DNA from: an uncultured Candidatus Peregrinibacteria bacterium
GTDB lineage: Bacteria > Patescibacteriota > Gracilibacteria > Peribacterales > Peribacteraceae
Reading direction: 5' to 3'
NCBI GenBank assembly: GCA_903822115.1
Contig: CAIJNU010000041.1
Span: 1-23,301, forward strand
Length of the DNA: 23,301 nucleotides
The notes under the pieces are model-generated. The model did no database searches. It saw only the letters and a list, made by a program, of their open reading frames with translations, and had not been told where the DNA came from. The translations under genes and the position numbers were made by a program. The first letter of the stretch is position 1; each line of letters begins with the position of its first letter. Shown in pieces: positions 1-8,637 of this stretch.

Positions 1-1709
1 ATGTACTCGAGCGCCTGCTCCAGCGTCATGGGCTGAACGGGCGTGAGGACGATCGCCTCGTCTGCGCCGGAGGAGCGCATGTTTGAAAGCTTTTTCTCTT
101 TGGTCGGATTGACGGCCATCTCCTCGCCCTTCGATGTCTCCCCGATCACCATGCCCACGTACACCTTCGTCTGAGGAATGATGAAGAGGGGGCCTCGCTC
201 CTGCAGGCTCCAGAGCGCAAACGCCACCGCGACGCCGTTCTCCATGGAGATCATGGAACCGTGCGATTTGCCCGACAAATCTCCCTTGAAAGGTTCGTAC
301 GTAAGGAAGGAATGCGTAAGGATTCCTTCGCCGCGCGTCTCGATGATGAAATCACCGCGAAAGCCGAGAAGCCCGCGCGTCGGTACCTTGTACTCGAGCC
401 GGACGTGACCTTCGTGCGTCTTCATATCGAGCATCTCCCCTTTGCGTTTCGCCAACATATCGATAACCGTTCCCGTGAATATTTCGGGCACGTCGATGAT
501 CGCGTGTTCGATAGGCTCGAGCTTCACGCCATTCTCCTCGCGACAGATCACCTCCGGCCGCGACACCTGCAATTCGAATCCCTCGCGCCTCATGTCTTCG
601 ATTAGCACGGAGAGGTGCAGTTCTCCCCGCCCGGAAACCTTGTAGGAGTCGGTGCCGGGAATATCCTCCACGTGCAATCCCACGTTCGTCTCGCGCTCCT
701 TCTCCAGTCGTGCCTTGATGTGTCGCGTCGTCACGAGCGTGCCCTCCTTGCCGGCAAAGGGGGAATTGTTCACGAGAAAATTCATGGAAATCGTCGGCGG
801 ATCAATCTTGATCGCGGGAAGGAGCTCGGCATTCTCATCGGTCGCGATCGTCTCGCCGACGTAGATATCCGGAATACCCGCAATCGTCACGATGTCTCCC
901 GCGTCCGCCTCCGCCACCTCCACCCGCTTAAGCCCCTGACTCACGAACACTTTCGTCACTTTGCCGCGGCGCACACTGCCATCAATTGTCTTCACGAAAA
1001 CTGCATCGCCCGGACGCGCCTTGCCTTCGTACACACGTCCGATCGCGAGACGCCCCAAGTAATTATCGTATGCGAGCGAACTTGGCTGCATGCGAAAAGG
1101 AAGATCGAGTCTCTGCTCCGCGGCAGGCACATGACTCATGATGAGGTCGAAGAGCGGCTTCAAATCTTTGGAGTCGTCCTCGAGTCGACACTTGGCGATC
1201 CCCTCTCTCGCAATCGCGAAGATGTAGGGGAAGTTCAATTGTGTATCCGAAGCCTTCAACGCGAGGAAGAGATCGAATACTTCATCCACGACGGCATTTG
1301 GGCGCGCGGCAGGCTTATCAATTTTATTGATGACTACTATGGGATTTAGCCCTAGTTCTAGAGACTTTTTGAGAACAAATTTTGTCTGCGGCATCGGCCC
1401 CTCCTGTGCATCAACCACCAGCAATACGCAGTCCACGGTTCGCAGAATGCGCTCCACTTCCGATCCGAAGTCGGCATGTCCCGGCGTATCCACGATATTG
1501 ATTTTGCAATCACCGTAGGTAATGGACGTGTTCTTGGCGTAGATCGTGATGCCGCGTTCCTTCTCCTGCGCATTGCTGTCCATAAGGAGCTCTCCCTGCG
1601 ACAAAGCCTCGTGCGCATCAAATGCACCACCCTGTTTCAGGAAGGCATCCACGAGCGTGGTTTTTCCATGATCCACATGCGCAATGATGGCGATATTCCT
1701 GATAGTCAT
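1..1709 (-). CDS. typA: Translational GTPase TypA/BipA (3' end cut by window)
   Basis: This is a ribosome-binding GTPase of the EF-G/LepA class, which acts in ribosome assembly and stress or low-temperature translation. The 569 visible residues start MTIRNIAIIAHVDHGKTT. They carry G1 (AHVDHGKT, residues 10-17), the switch-I GIT (53-55), G3 (DTPGH, 74-78) and G4 (NKID, 128-131). The visible C-terminal end reads NMRSSGADEAIVL followed by MTLEQALEY, the family's conserved C-terminal signature. The family is about 600-615 residues long, so roughly 40 residues lie outside the window. The start ATG at 1709-1707 is preceded by a pyrimidine run (CTTCTCTCTCT) and no Shine-Dalgarno sequence. It is divergent from the 1940 gene, with a repeat-like hairpin (1730-1769) in the gap. 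Identification is firm; LepA and EF-G are excluded by the DSNAQEKERGIT and C-terminal motifs. Confidence 0.96.
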   Translation of the reverse strand, partial: MTIRNIAIIAHVDHGKTTLVDAFLKQGGAFDAHEALSQGELLMDSNAQEKERGITIYAKNTSITYGDCKINIVDTPGHADFGSEVERILRTVDCVLLVVDAQEGPMPQTKFVLKKSLELGLNPIVVINKIDKPAARPNAVVDEVFDLFLALKASDTQLNFPYIFAIAREGIAKCRLEDDSKDLKPLFDLIMSHVPAAEQRLDLPFRMQPSSLAYDNYLGRLAIGRVYEGKARPGDAVFVKTIDGSVRRGKVTKVFVSQGLKRVEVAEADAGDIVTIAGIPDIYVGETIATDENAELLPAIKIDPPTISMNFLVNNSPFAGKEGTLVTTRHIKARLEKERETNVGLHVEDIPGTDSYKVSGRGELHLSVLIEDMRREGFELQVSRPEVICREENGVKLEPIEHAIIDVPEIFTGTVIDMLAKRKGEMLDMKTHEGHVRLEYKVPTRGLLGFRGDFIIETRGEGILTHSFLTYEPFKGDLSGKSHGSMISMENGVAVAFALWSLQERGPLFIIPQTKVYVGMVIGETSKGEEMAVNPTKEKKLSNMRSSGADEAIVLTPVQPMTLEQALEY

Positions 1710-1728
1710 AGAGAGAGAAGTGCGCGAC

Positions 1729-1770
1729 TTGCCCGGCGTAGCCGAGCGCAAGCGAGACGGAGCCGGGTGA
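1729..1770. repeat. Imperfect palindromic (REP-like) hairpin upstream of typA
   Basis: CCCGGC (1732-1737) pairs with GCCGGG (1762-1767). The stem extends outward through wobble pairs, and an inner CCG/CGG pairing encloses a GCAA loop. The composition (GCC, GAGCG, CAAGCGAG) is typical of dispersed palindromic intergenic repeats. It lies 20 nt upstream of the typA start, so it could fold in a typA leader RNA. No other copy was seen in this window. Confidence 0.45.
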
Positions 1771-1901
1771 TGGCGATATTTCGGATGAACATGACAGATG
1801 AAAAAAATGGGGGAACCCCACCAGTGCAGAGAGCTTACATCAATAATCGCAAGAGAGAAATGCGAATCGACGAAGATTAGTGAGCCCGAGCCGGTGAAGA
1901 A

Positions 1902-1933
1902 TTGACAATTTGATGCATTCTATGAATTATAAC
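1902..1933 (+). promoter_or_regulatory. Sigma70-type promoter placing the start site at ATG 1940
   Basis: A perfect -35 TTGACA (1902-1907) is followed after 17 nt by AATTAT (1925-1930), which overlaps a better -10 match TATAAC (1928-1933). Either -10 places transcription start at about 1937-1940, on or just before the in-frame ATG at 1940. The upstream in-frame candidates (TTG 1910, ATG 1913, ATG 1922) would then lie inside the promoter. Confidence 0.6.
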
Positions 1934-1939
1934 GCACTT

Positions 1940-3748
1940 ATGGCGCTCAGTACCTCAACATCAGTAGACTGTCTTCAGAGCATTGATCGGGAATTAGAGA
2001 AACGAAATATTGTGCCAGAGGTCTCCAGACAGGAGCTCGATGCACTGAAGAGTGGCGTACGTCGAACCATCGAGAAACTTCTCCTGAGCCGAGAGAGAAT
2101 CGAAAGACTGAAATCCACCGACAATCAACGCGAAGCATACGGACCTGAGAGATGGGAACGTGAATTCGTACTACTTCGGGATGTGCAGGAACATCAATTC
2201 TCGGCATCGGAAGGAGAGGAACTACAACGAAGAATCTGGAACGCTCTCCCCGACTCCCGCTTCAAGCGTTTCCAATTGCTCTTCACTCGCAGAGAAGACC
2301 TCATCGTTCCCCCCTTCGAGATCGATAGGAAAGGAAAGGTCAGTTTCCCCGGCACTTCGGACTTCGATTCGCTCAGTCTCGCCCCCTGCCTCGTCAGTCC
2401 CGATCGAATCTCCGAAGATCTTGCTCAGGATCTGCGCCTCTGCACCTTTACGGAAGAAGATCGCCATCATCCGGTCGAGCGGCTCGAACGTAAGCACGAG
2501 GCGATTCCCGCACTCAAGAAACTCTGGGAATCGATCACCCCATTACAGAAGAATGCACGTCGCTGGTTTCAGGCCTCTCCCCCGACAGAGAAAATAGATG
2601 AGCTCTATCCGAATGTTCCCGGCCCCCATCCCGACATTCTCGGAACCGTGCTCTACGTGCGGGAACGCGTCCCGAGTGACGAGGATCCGATCCCTTTGGT
2701 CGCGCAGCATTTCGACTCCGTATACGACGCAAGCCGCAAGCCCATCCACCAGTACGAGAATTACGGCAGAGAGCTCTCGACGCTCGTCTTGCTTGAGGAA
2801 GATGTGCGGCTCCTCAACCAACAACTCAATACCGACTGGAGTGAGAAGCGCAATCGAAAGCACCTCAAAAGAAAATGCGAGCAGGTTATGCAGGAATGCA
2901 TCGATCGTCTTGAGCAGTGCGAGAATCGTTTCAAGATGCAAGCGTGCAATCTGGCCGGAGAGGCGCGCGCACTTCAGGATAGTCTCGGCAGGGAGAATCT
3001 CGCGGCGAAAATGGCTCAACTCGTCGCCATCATCAATCGTTTCCTCAAGCGCTATGGCGAGATGAAGCTGAAAGCAGGATGCAATGAACAAGATCGACTT
3101 TCACTGCAGGAACACATCGCACGAGAGGAGCACATTCTCGCCTCCTTCCTTCGCTCTGTCCGCTCCTCGGCAGACAGCCTGGGGCAGAAGCACATCGCGC
3201 TCTTTGAAGAAGGAAAGAAGAAACAGTCGGATCGTAGTTTGGATTCTCAGGCGAAAGGATTGCTCAAGCGCATGGGGATCGAAGCGAGCCCGCTGCAACG
3301 CATCACGCTGCAGCCACTGCGATTCTATGCGCATCATCTGGCTGATGGATTTAATGATCTTCAGATGGCGTGCCTCGCCGGCGACCGCGGTTGGGCCGAG
3401 CACTCGCTCATTCACTTGCACGTGCTCGGGAAATTCCAGCTCGTGCGCGGCAATCTCGAGCGACTCAAAGCCAAACTCATCGTCGAGGATTCCCTCCCGC
3501 GCTCAAGGGATCGCGTCGAAGGGATGCTTCAGGCACTGGAGAAATACTACGGCGAACTACAGATATTCCCATCAAATGTCGTGGAGGAGTACCGTGCGCC
3601 CTTCGAGCAATTGCACAATGAGATTCATAAAGTCATCGACTTTCTCGGTCGCATCGAGAGTACGGAGTTGAATACCGACATCCGAAGGGAACTCAAACGA
3701 AAACTCGATGCGATTGATGTGGAAAAACTCGCGCAAGTTCTGACATGA
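1940..3748 (+). CDS. Unknown helical cytoplasmic protein (602 aa)
   Basis: I do not recognise a family. The protein has no signal peptide, no hydrophobic membrane segment and no nucleotide-binding motif. It is rich in Glu, Arg, Leu and Lys, with long heptad-like stretches, particularly the central third (around VLLEEDVRLLNQQLN and KRKCEQVMQECIDRLEQCENRF) and the C-terminal third. This points to an alpha-helical, possibly coiled-coil fold. A less charged, proline-containing patch (LYPNVPGPHPDILGTVLY) near residue 210 may be a separate small domain. The start at 1940 is chosen because a TTGACA/TATAAC promoter covers the earlier in-frame starts; a start at 1910, 1913 or 1922 would add 6-10 residues. 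It ends 30 bp before the ABC transporter genes, which have their own promoter-like sequence, so linkage to them is uncertain. Confidence 0.8.
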   Translation: MALSTSTSVDCLQSIDRELEKRNIVPEVSRQELDALKSGVRRTIEKLLLSRERIERLKSTDNQREAYGPERWEREFVLLRDVQEHQFSASEGEELQRRIWNALPDSRFKRFQLLFTRREDLIVPPFEIDRKGKVSFPGTSDFDSLSLAPCLVSPDRISEDLAQDLRLCTFTEEDRHHPVERLERKHEAIPALKKLWESITPLQKNARRWFQASPPTEKIDELYPNVPGPHPDILGTVLYVRERVPSDEDPIPLVAQHFDSVYDASRKPIHQYENYGRELSTLVLLEEDVRLLNQQLNTDWSEKRNRKHLKRKCEQVMQECIDRLEQCENRFKMQACNLAGEARALQDSLGRENLAAKMAQLVAIINRFLKRYGEMKLKAGCNEQDRLSLQEHIAREEHILASFLRSVRSSADSLGQKHIALFEEGKKKQSDRSLDSQAKGLLKRMGIEASPLQRITLQPLRFYAHHLADGFNDLQMACLAGDRGWAEHSLIHLHVLGKFQLVRGNLERLKAKLIVEDSLPRSRDRVEGMLQALEKYYGELQIFPSNVVEEYRAPFEQLHNEIHKVIDFLGRIESTELNTDIRRELKRKLDAIDVEKLAQVLT

Positions 3749-3769
3749 GAGCGGATCTTTCAGTACACT
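3740..3769 (+). promoter_or_regulatory. Promoter for the ABC transporter pair
   Basis: CTGACA (3740-3745, 5/6 to -35) is separated by 18 nt from TACACT (3764-3769, 4/6 to -10). It overlaps the stop region of the 1940 gene. The predicted transcript start near 3776 is only about 3 nt before the TTG start codon at 3779. Confidence 0.4.
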
Positions 3770-3778
3770 GATGCCATC

Positions 3779-4552
3779 TTGACCGAATTTTCCTCCCCCA
3801 CCCGGCCCTCCCCCGTCGTGCTCTCCGTCACGAATCTGCGGAAGAACTACGGCGACCTGCACGCCGTCTCCGACGTATCTTTCGAGGTGCGGCGCGGAGA
3901 GATCGTCGGCCTGCTCGGACCCAACGGTGCCGGAAAGACGACGACGGTCAGCATGATTCTCGGCGTGCTCGCCCCGAGTGCGGGGACGATCCGCGTGGAG
4001 GGGCATGACGTTATGCGCGATCACAGGAAAGCAATGGAGCGCGCGAACTTCGCCGCCGTCTACGCGCCGCTCCCCGGCAACCTCACCATCGAGCAAAACC
4101 TGCGCATCTTCGGCATGCTCTACGGCGTGCGCGATCTCCAAAAGCGCATCGAGGAACTCATCGCGGAATTCGATCTGGAGAAGTACCGCGGGAAGAAGAG
4201 CGGTGTGCTCTCGTCGGGAGAACAGACACGCCTCTGCCTCGCGAAAGCCATGCTCAACCGCCCCCAACTCCTCCTCCTCGACGAACCGACGGCCTCTCTC
4301 GATCCTTCCGTCGCACGGGACATCCGCGCAAAGATCCGAGGATTCGTGGACACCCAAAAGTGCGGCGTGCTCTGGACATCGCACAACATGTACGAAGTTT
4401 CGGAGGTGTGCGACCGCGTGCTCTTCCTCTCGCACGGCAAAGTGCTGCTCGAGGGAGATCCGAAGACGCTGCACATCAAACACGGCAAATCCTCTCTCGA
4501 GGAACTCTTCATCACGGTTGCCAAAGAACCGCTCACTCTCGACCTCTCCTGA
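3779..4552 (+). CDS. ABC transporter ATP-binding protein (ABC-2 exporter type)
   Basis: This is the cytoplasmic ATPase of an ABC-2-type exporter (DrrA/CcmA-like class), which couples ATP hydrolysis to export of an unknown substrate through the adjacent permease. Of 257 residues, Walker A is GPNGAGKTT (47-55), the signature is LSSGE (144-148), Walker B is LLLLDE (164-169), the D-loop is SLD, and the switch histidine is in TSHNM (His202). The usual Q-loop glutamine is not visible: where GY.PQ is expected the protein reads AAVYAPLPGNLT (around 92-103). The start is TTG; the nearby ATG at 3771 is out of frame and stops at once. The stop overlaps none of the permease, whose ATG follows 2 nt later, so the two are co-translated. 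Substrate cannot be deduced. Confidence 0.93.
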   Translation: MTEFSSPTRPSPVVLSVTNLRKNYGDLHAVSDVSFEVRRGEIVGLLGPNGAGKTTTVSMILGVLAPSAGTIRVEGHDVMRDHRKAMERANFAAVYAPLPGNLTIEQNLRIFGMLYGVRDLQKRIEELIAEFDLEKYRGKKSGVLSSGEQTRLCLAKAMLNRPQLLLLDEPTASLDPSVARDIRAKIRGFVDTQKCGVLWTSHNMYEVSEVCDRVLFLSHGKVLLEGDPKTLHIKHGKSSLEELFITVAKEPLTLDLS

Positions 4553-4554
4553 TC

Positions 4555-5358
4555 ATGAACCCCCAACGCATCGCCGCCATCGCGCTGAGAGAGTACTACC
4601 TCGTTCGGGGGAGCATCGCACGGCTCTTCCCGCTCTGCGTGTGGGCCGGCATCGACATCGTCGTGTGGGGATTTTTGACGAAGTACCTCTCGACGGTCGT
4701 CACCGGCAGCTTCAATGTCGTGTCCGTCCTGCTCGGGAGCATCCTCCTGTGGAATTTCCTCATCCGCATGATGCAGGGCGTGACGACGACGTTCTTCGAA
4801 GACGTGTGGTCGAGGAATTTCCTCAACGTCTTCTCTTCGCCGATCTCCATCGCGGAGTATGTGTCGGGTCTCATCCTCTCCAGCATCCTCATGAGCCTCA
4901 TCAGCGTGACGGTGATGCTGCTCCTCGCCGTCTTCGTCTTCTCCCTCACACTGCTGCCCTATGGCTTGCTGTTGATTCCGTTCGTCTTCATCCTCTTACT
5001 CTTCGGCATCGCACTCGGCATCGTCGGAGCCGCTATCGTGCTGAGGCTGGGCCCTTCCGCGGAGTGGTTCATCTGGCCGATCCCCGCGATCATCTCGCCG
5101 TTCGTCGGCGTGCTCTATCCGCTCGCGGTTCTCCCGCACTGGATGCAATTCATCGGACGCTTCCTCCCGCCGTCGTACGTCTTCGAGGGAATGCGCGCCG
5201 TGATCGCCGGCTCTCCGGTCTCGATGCAGTCACTGGTCATCGGAAGCGTGCTCGCCATCCTCTCGCTCATCGTGGCGTGCCTCTACTTCGCGCGCGTGTT
5301 TCGGTTCGCCGTACGGACGGGACTCATCGCGCGCTACAGCGCGGAGAGTGTGAATTGA
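4555..5358 (+). CDS. ABC-2 type transporter permease
   Basis: This is the membrane partner of the ATPase just upstream (2 nt gap). It has 267 residues and about six hydrophobic segments: near residues 20-40, 55-75, 100-125, 130-175 (two closely packed helices), 180-200 and 225-250. It has the short amphipathic N-terminus (MNPQRIAAIALREYY) typical of the ABC2_membrane family (NodJ/DrrB-like). Family knowledge suggests a homodimer with two copies of the ATPase, exporting a drug, lipid or polysaccharide-linked substrate; which one is unknown. The C-terminal tail (ARVFRFAVRTGLIARYSAE) is basic and cytosolic. The start at 4555 is the first ATG after the ATPase stop. A perfect palindrome lies 39 bp downstream. 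Confidence 0.92.
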   Translation: MNPQRIAAIALREYYLVRGSIARLFPLCVWAGIDIVVWGFLTKYLSTVVTGSFNVVSVLLGSILLWNFLIRMMQGVTTTFFEDVWSRNFLNVFSSPISIAEYVSGLILSSILMSLISVTVMLLLAVFVFSLTLLPYGLLLIPFVFILLLFGIALGIVGAAIVLRLGPSAEWFIWPIPAIISPFVGVLYPLAVLPHWMQFIGRFLPPSYVFEGMRAVIAGSPVSMQSLVIGSVLAILSLIVACLYFARVFRFAVRTGLIARYSAESVN

Positions 5359-5396
5359 GATCCTGGTACAAATGTGCGCATCCCTCCGAGCAATTT

Positions 5397-5422
5397 TTCG
5401 TTCTTCCTGCAGGAAGAACGAA
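5397..5422. repeat. Perfect 26-bp palindrome
   Basis: The two arms TTCGTTCTTCC and GGAAGAACGAA flank a central TGCA, giving an 11-bp stem with a 4-nt loop or a fully self-complementary duplex. It lies between the permease stop and the MBG surface-protein start. No T-run follows on either strand, so it is not a standard intrinsic terminator. It may be a binding site for a dimeric regulator, or an end-of-operon RNA hairpin. A weaker hairpin (ATGGAAA/TTTCCAT) follows at about 5432-5451. The rest of 5359-5579 is AT-rich, with no other clear signal. Confidence 0.6.
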
Positions 5423-5579
5423 TGAAGGAAATGGAAAGTTATTTTTCCATGATTTCAATATCCTCAAGCTGAGAAGTCTGAATACATAATTGAACTTGAG
5501 CATTTCGTAATAAGAGGGTAATTTTATCAATTCCTGACAGGTATTTTCAATCTTTGTTCATCTTCTTTCCCCATTCACT

Positions 5580-8519
5580 ATGAAGACCTTCCTCCCTTCA
5601 CACCACACCACAAGAAAACATTTTTCTCGGCTCTCGATTTTTCTTTTTGTTTCCCTGGTCGCAACTTTGGTACCACTGGGAATTCCTGGCGCTGAAGCTT
5701 CACTATCTGCGGTCAGCGTTGTCGCTGGTTCTCAGACTCCGAACCCCGTCATCAGAGGAAATACTGCAACATTCACTGCAAACATCACAAACAGCAACGG
5801 ATCGACTGCAAGAGCTGTTTCTATCACGGCGGTTTCTAACCTTCCAGGAGCTACTATTGGATCGCAGTGTGTAGTTGTTCCTGGCGATGGAGCTGTGCAC
5901 ACACTGACTTTTACAGTATCTACAATCGCGTCAACAGCGCTCGGTTCAACATCATTTAGTATTACTGCTACACGTTGGCAGAACACCACTGCAAACTGCA
6001 GCGGTACAACAAATGGCACTCTTGCCAGTGCTGGAGCGGGCAATGGAACAATTGTAGTAAAAACGAATACAACCACCACAGTAACCTCGAGCGCCAACCC
6101 CTCAACATACGGATCAAGCGTTACCTTCAAGGCAACGGTGACTGGATCCACCCCCACGGGAACGGTGCAATTTAAGGATGGAGGATCTTCCATCGGGGCT
6201 CCCGTCACGATCAGCCACGGCAGCGGAAGCTACACCACATCTTCACTTTCCGTTTCCGGCTCTCCCCACAGCATCACCGCTGACTATAGTGGCGATGCGA
6301 ATAATAACGGAAGTACTTCAACAACGATTTCGCAGGTGGTAAATAAAGTGACAACGACAACGTCCCTCACACCTCCAGTAACGGCTGTCGCATACGGATC
6401 CCCCTTCTCCATCAGCGTCTCAGTGACGGGTTACGTCCCGACCGGAACCGTCACCATCACGGAAGGTGCGACGACTGTCGGAACAGCAACAATCGCCGGA
6501 GGAACTGGAACGGCGAATATCACGGGAGATAAGCTCACGGCCGGCACGCACACGCTCGTCGGTACATACAGCGGCGATGCGAACAATGCCACGAGCAGTT
6601 CATCCACTTCGGTCACGGTACACACGATCTCCCTCACGATCACCGCCAACGACCAATCGAAGACCTACGGCGATACGGTGACGTTTGCCGGAACGGAATT
6701 CACGAAGTCCGGACTCGTCAACAGTGACACTGTCACGAGCGTGTCTCTCGCGAGTAATGGGGCAGCTGCAACCGCATTCGTCTCCAGTTCCCCCTATGCC
6801 ATCACTGCAACCGGTGCGGTCGGAACGGGGCTCGATAACTACACCATTTCCTATGTGAGCGGCAGCCTTACAGTGGGAAAGGCACCACTCTCCGTAACGG
6901 CCAATAACACCAGCTGCGTCTATTCAGCTTGTCCTCCCACACTCGATGGGACAATCAACGGCATTAAGAACGGAGATGCGATCACTGCGAGCTACTCGAC
7001 TCTCGCAGATGCTTCGAGTCCCGTCGGCGATTACGACATCACACCCTCACTCAATGATCCCGATGGCAAGCTCGGAAATTACTCAACTCCTACGATCACA
7101 AACGGGACACTCCACGTGACGCAGGCAAGTATGACCGTTGATCTCTCTTCCGATACGAATCCATCAACGTACGGACAGACCGTAACTCTCACTGCCACTG
7201 TGGATCCTTCGAGTATCACGGGAACCATCACTTTCAATGAAGGCCCGACCGTCCTTGGAACGTCTTCCATCGACGAGAGCGGAGTTGCGACCCTGTCGCT
7301 CTCAACCCTCACTGCAGGAACACACGGCATTACGGCGACATTCAGCGGTGATACGAATTACGCCGGAAGCACATCTGCACCCGTGTCCCAAGTCGTGAAT
7401 CAAGCTTCCCTCGCCATCACGGCCAACAATGCGAGCAAGACCTACGGAGATTTCGTTACGTTTGCTGGGACGGAATTCTCTCAGCTCGGTCTCACGAATG
7501 GCGATACTGTTACGAGTGTGACTCTTTCCAGCTCTGGAAAGTTGTCCACTGCCACTGCCGGAACGTATTCCATTGTTCCAAGCGCTGCGGTTGGCACCGG
7601 CCTCAGCAACTACACTATCACCTACAACAACGGAACGATGACGGTGAATCCTGCAACGCTCACTGTGACAGCCGATCCGCAGACGAAAGTCTACGGCGAC
7701 GTTGATCCGACACTCACCTATGTCGTAACGACCTCCGACCTCAAGAATGGCGACTCGGTTTCCGACGTCCTCACCGGAGCGCCCGCGCGCAATGCGGGAG
7801 AAAATGTCGGAACCTACACTATCGGGACGGGATCCCTCGCCATCGTCGCAAATTCCCCTCCTGTGGCGGTCTTCAATAGCTCGTTCCTCGCTTCTGTCGG
7901 CGATCTTTGGAGTAATTCCTTCGTCGCTGAAGACGGAGGACCGATCCCCGTCGTCAATTACACGCTTCATTTCGTCCCTGCCACCTTCACGATTACGACT
8001 CGTCCAATCACGGTGACAGCCGTTAGCCAGTCGAAGATCCACGGCGATGGTGATCCGACCTTCAGCTATTCGATCACGAGCGGCTCGCTCGTGAGTGGTG
8101 ACAGTCTGACCGGAGCCCTCTCGAGGGACCCCGGCGAGACGGACGGAACCTACGCCATCACGCAAGGATCGGTCTCTGCCAGTAGCAACTATGCTCTGAC
8201 CTTCGTTGCCGGAACGTTGACGATCAAGTCATTGGGAAATAACGGCGGAGGTGGTGGAGGAGGAGGAAGCGGTGGTGGAGGTGGAGGTGGTGGAGGAGGT
8301 GGTGGAGGAGGCGTCGCCCAGGGGGCATTCGGAGGACAGGCTCTCGGTGCCACTCCGCTTACGCGTCATCAGGTAAATATCATCTGCCGCTTCAAGAATC
8401 GCTTCCCGCATCAGACAGATTCGTTCATCCAGAGATTGATCAGTCGTCTGAGCACCTTCCTGCATTTGAATGAAACGACGGTGACTCAGGCCTTCGCAGA
8501 TCCGACCTTCTGTCCGTGA
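5580..8519 (+). CDS. Large secreted Ig-like/MBG repeat surface protein
   Basis: This is a predicted adhesin-like extracellular protein of 979 residues. A long Sec signal peptide (basic N-region, hydrophobic core about 18-33, cleavage after AEA at 38-40) is followed by a CARDB/DUF11-like domain (about 44-160). Next come Ig-like Big_3-type repeats with the marker NPSTYG and YSGDAN or FSGDTN motifs (about 165-255, 256-345, 515-605). Several MBG/YDG repeats contain the markers ANDQSKTYGD, ANNASKTYGD, ADPQTKVYGD and AVSQSKIHGD (about 350-515 and 605-885). A nearly pure glycine linker (about 890-920) leads to a small C-terminal domain with two cysteines (NIICRFKNRF and DPTFCP). There is no LPxTG or SLH motif, so attachment is unclear; the C-terminal domain may serve. 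The ATG is preceded by a pyrimidine-rich leader with no Shine-Dalgarno sequence. A terminator follows at 8539. Function in binding is inferred from the domains only. Confidence 0.9.
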   Translation: MKTFLPSHHTTRKHFSRLSIFLFVSLVATLVPLGIPGAEASLSAVSVVAGSQTPNPVIRGNTATFTANITNSNGSTARAVSITAVSNLPGATIGSQCVVVPGDGAVHTLTFTVSTIASTALGSTSFSITATRWQNTTANCSGTTNGTLASAGAGNGTIVVKTNTTTTVTSSANPSTYGSSVTFKATVTGSTPTGTVQFKDGGSSIGAPVTISHGSGSYTTSSLSVSGSPHSITADYSGDANNNGSTSTTISQVVNKVTTTTSLTPPVTAVAYGSPFSISVSVTGYVPTGTVTITEGATTVGTATIAGGTGTANITGDKLTAGTHTLVGTYSGDANNATSSSSTSVTVHTISLTITANDQSKTYGDTVTFAGTEFTKSGLVNSDTVTSVSLASNGAAATAFVSSSPYAITATGAVGTGLDNYTISYVSGSLTVGKAPLSVTANNTSCVYSACPPTLDGTINGIKNGDAITASYSTLADASSPVGDYDITPSLNDPDGKLGNYSTPTITNGTLHVTQASMTVDLSSDTNPSTYGQTVTLTATVDPSSITGTITFNEGPTVLGTSSIDESGVATLSLSTLTAGTHGITATFSGDTNYAGSTSAPVSQVVNQASLAITANNASKTYGDFVTFAGTEFSQLGLTNGDTVTSVTLSSSGKLSTATAGTYSIVPSAAVGTGLSNYTITYNNGTMTVNPATLTVTADPQTKVYGDVDPTLTYVVTTSDLKNGDSVSDVLTGAPARNAGENVGTYTIGTGSLAIVANSPPVAVFNSSFLASVGDLWSNSFVAEDGGPIPVVNYTLHFVPATFTITTRPITVTAVSQSKIHGDGDPTFSYSITSGSLVSGDSLTGALSRDPGETDGTYAITQGSVSASSNYALTFVAGTLTIKSLGNNGGGGGGGGSGGGGGGGGGGGGGGVAQGAFGGQALGATPLTRHQVNIICRFKNRFPHQTDSFIQRLISRLSTFLHLNETTVTQAFADPTFCP

Positions 8520-8538
8520 AGTGAAAATGCTCGTCGAG

Positions 8539-8575
8539 AAACCTCCCTCTCTAGAGATGAGGGGGAGGTTTTTTT
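8539..8575 (+). terminator. Intrinsic terminator of the MBG surface-protein gene
   Basis: AACCTCCC (8539-8546) pairs with GGGAGGTT (8563-8570), with an inner CTC/GAG pairing across a small bulge. The hairpin is followed by a run of seven T residues (8569-8575). It lies 20 nt after the TGA stop. Confidence 0.88.
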
Positions 8576-8637
8576 GGTATGGAAAACAAACCAGTGCTTC
8601 ACGATTTTTTCTAATTCAGAACTAACAGAAAAACATC

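Noticed and set aside
3572..4483. 303-codon open frame antisense to the ABC ATPase
   Set aside because: His/Glu/Arg-rich and shadows a gene with intact Walker motifs; no signal of its own.
3978..5489. Long open frame overlapping the ABC transporter genes on the same strand
   Set aside because: It is Arg/Ser/His-rich with no domains and is out of frame with two clearly real genes; an artefact of GC-rich codon use.
7302..8165. 287-codon open frame antisense to the MBG surface protein
   Set aside because: Arg/Gly/Ser-rich mirror of the repeat codons, no start signal, no recognisable domain.
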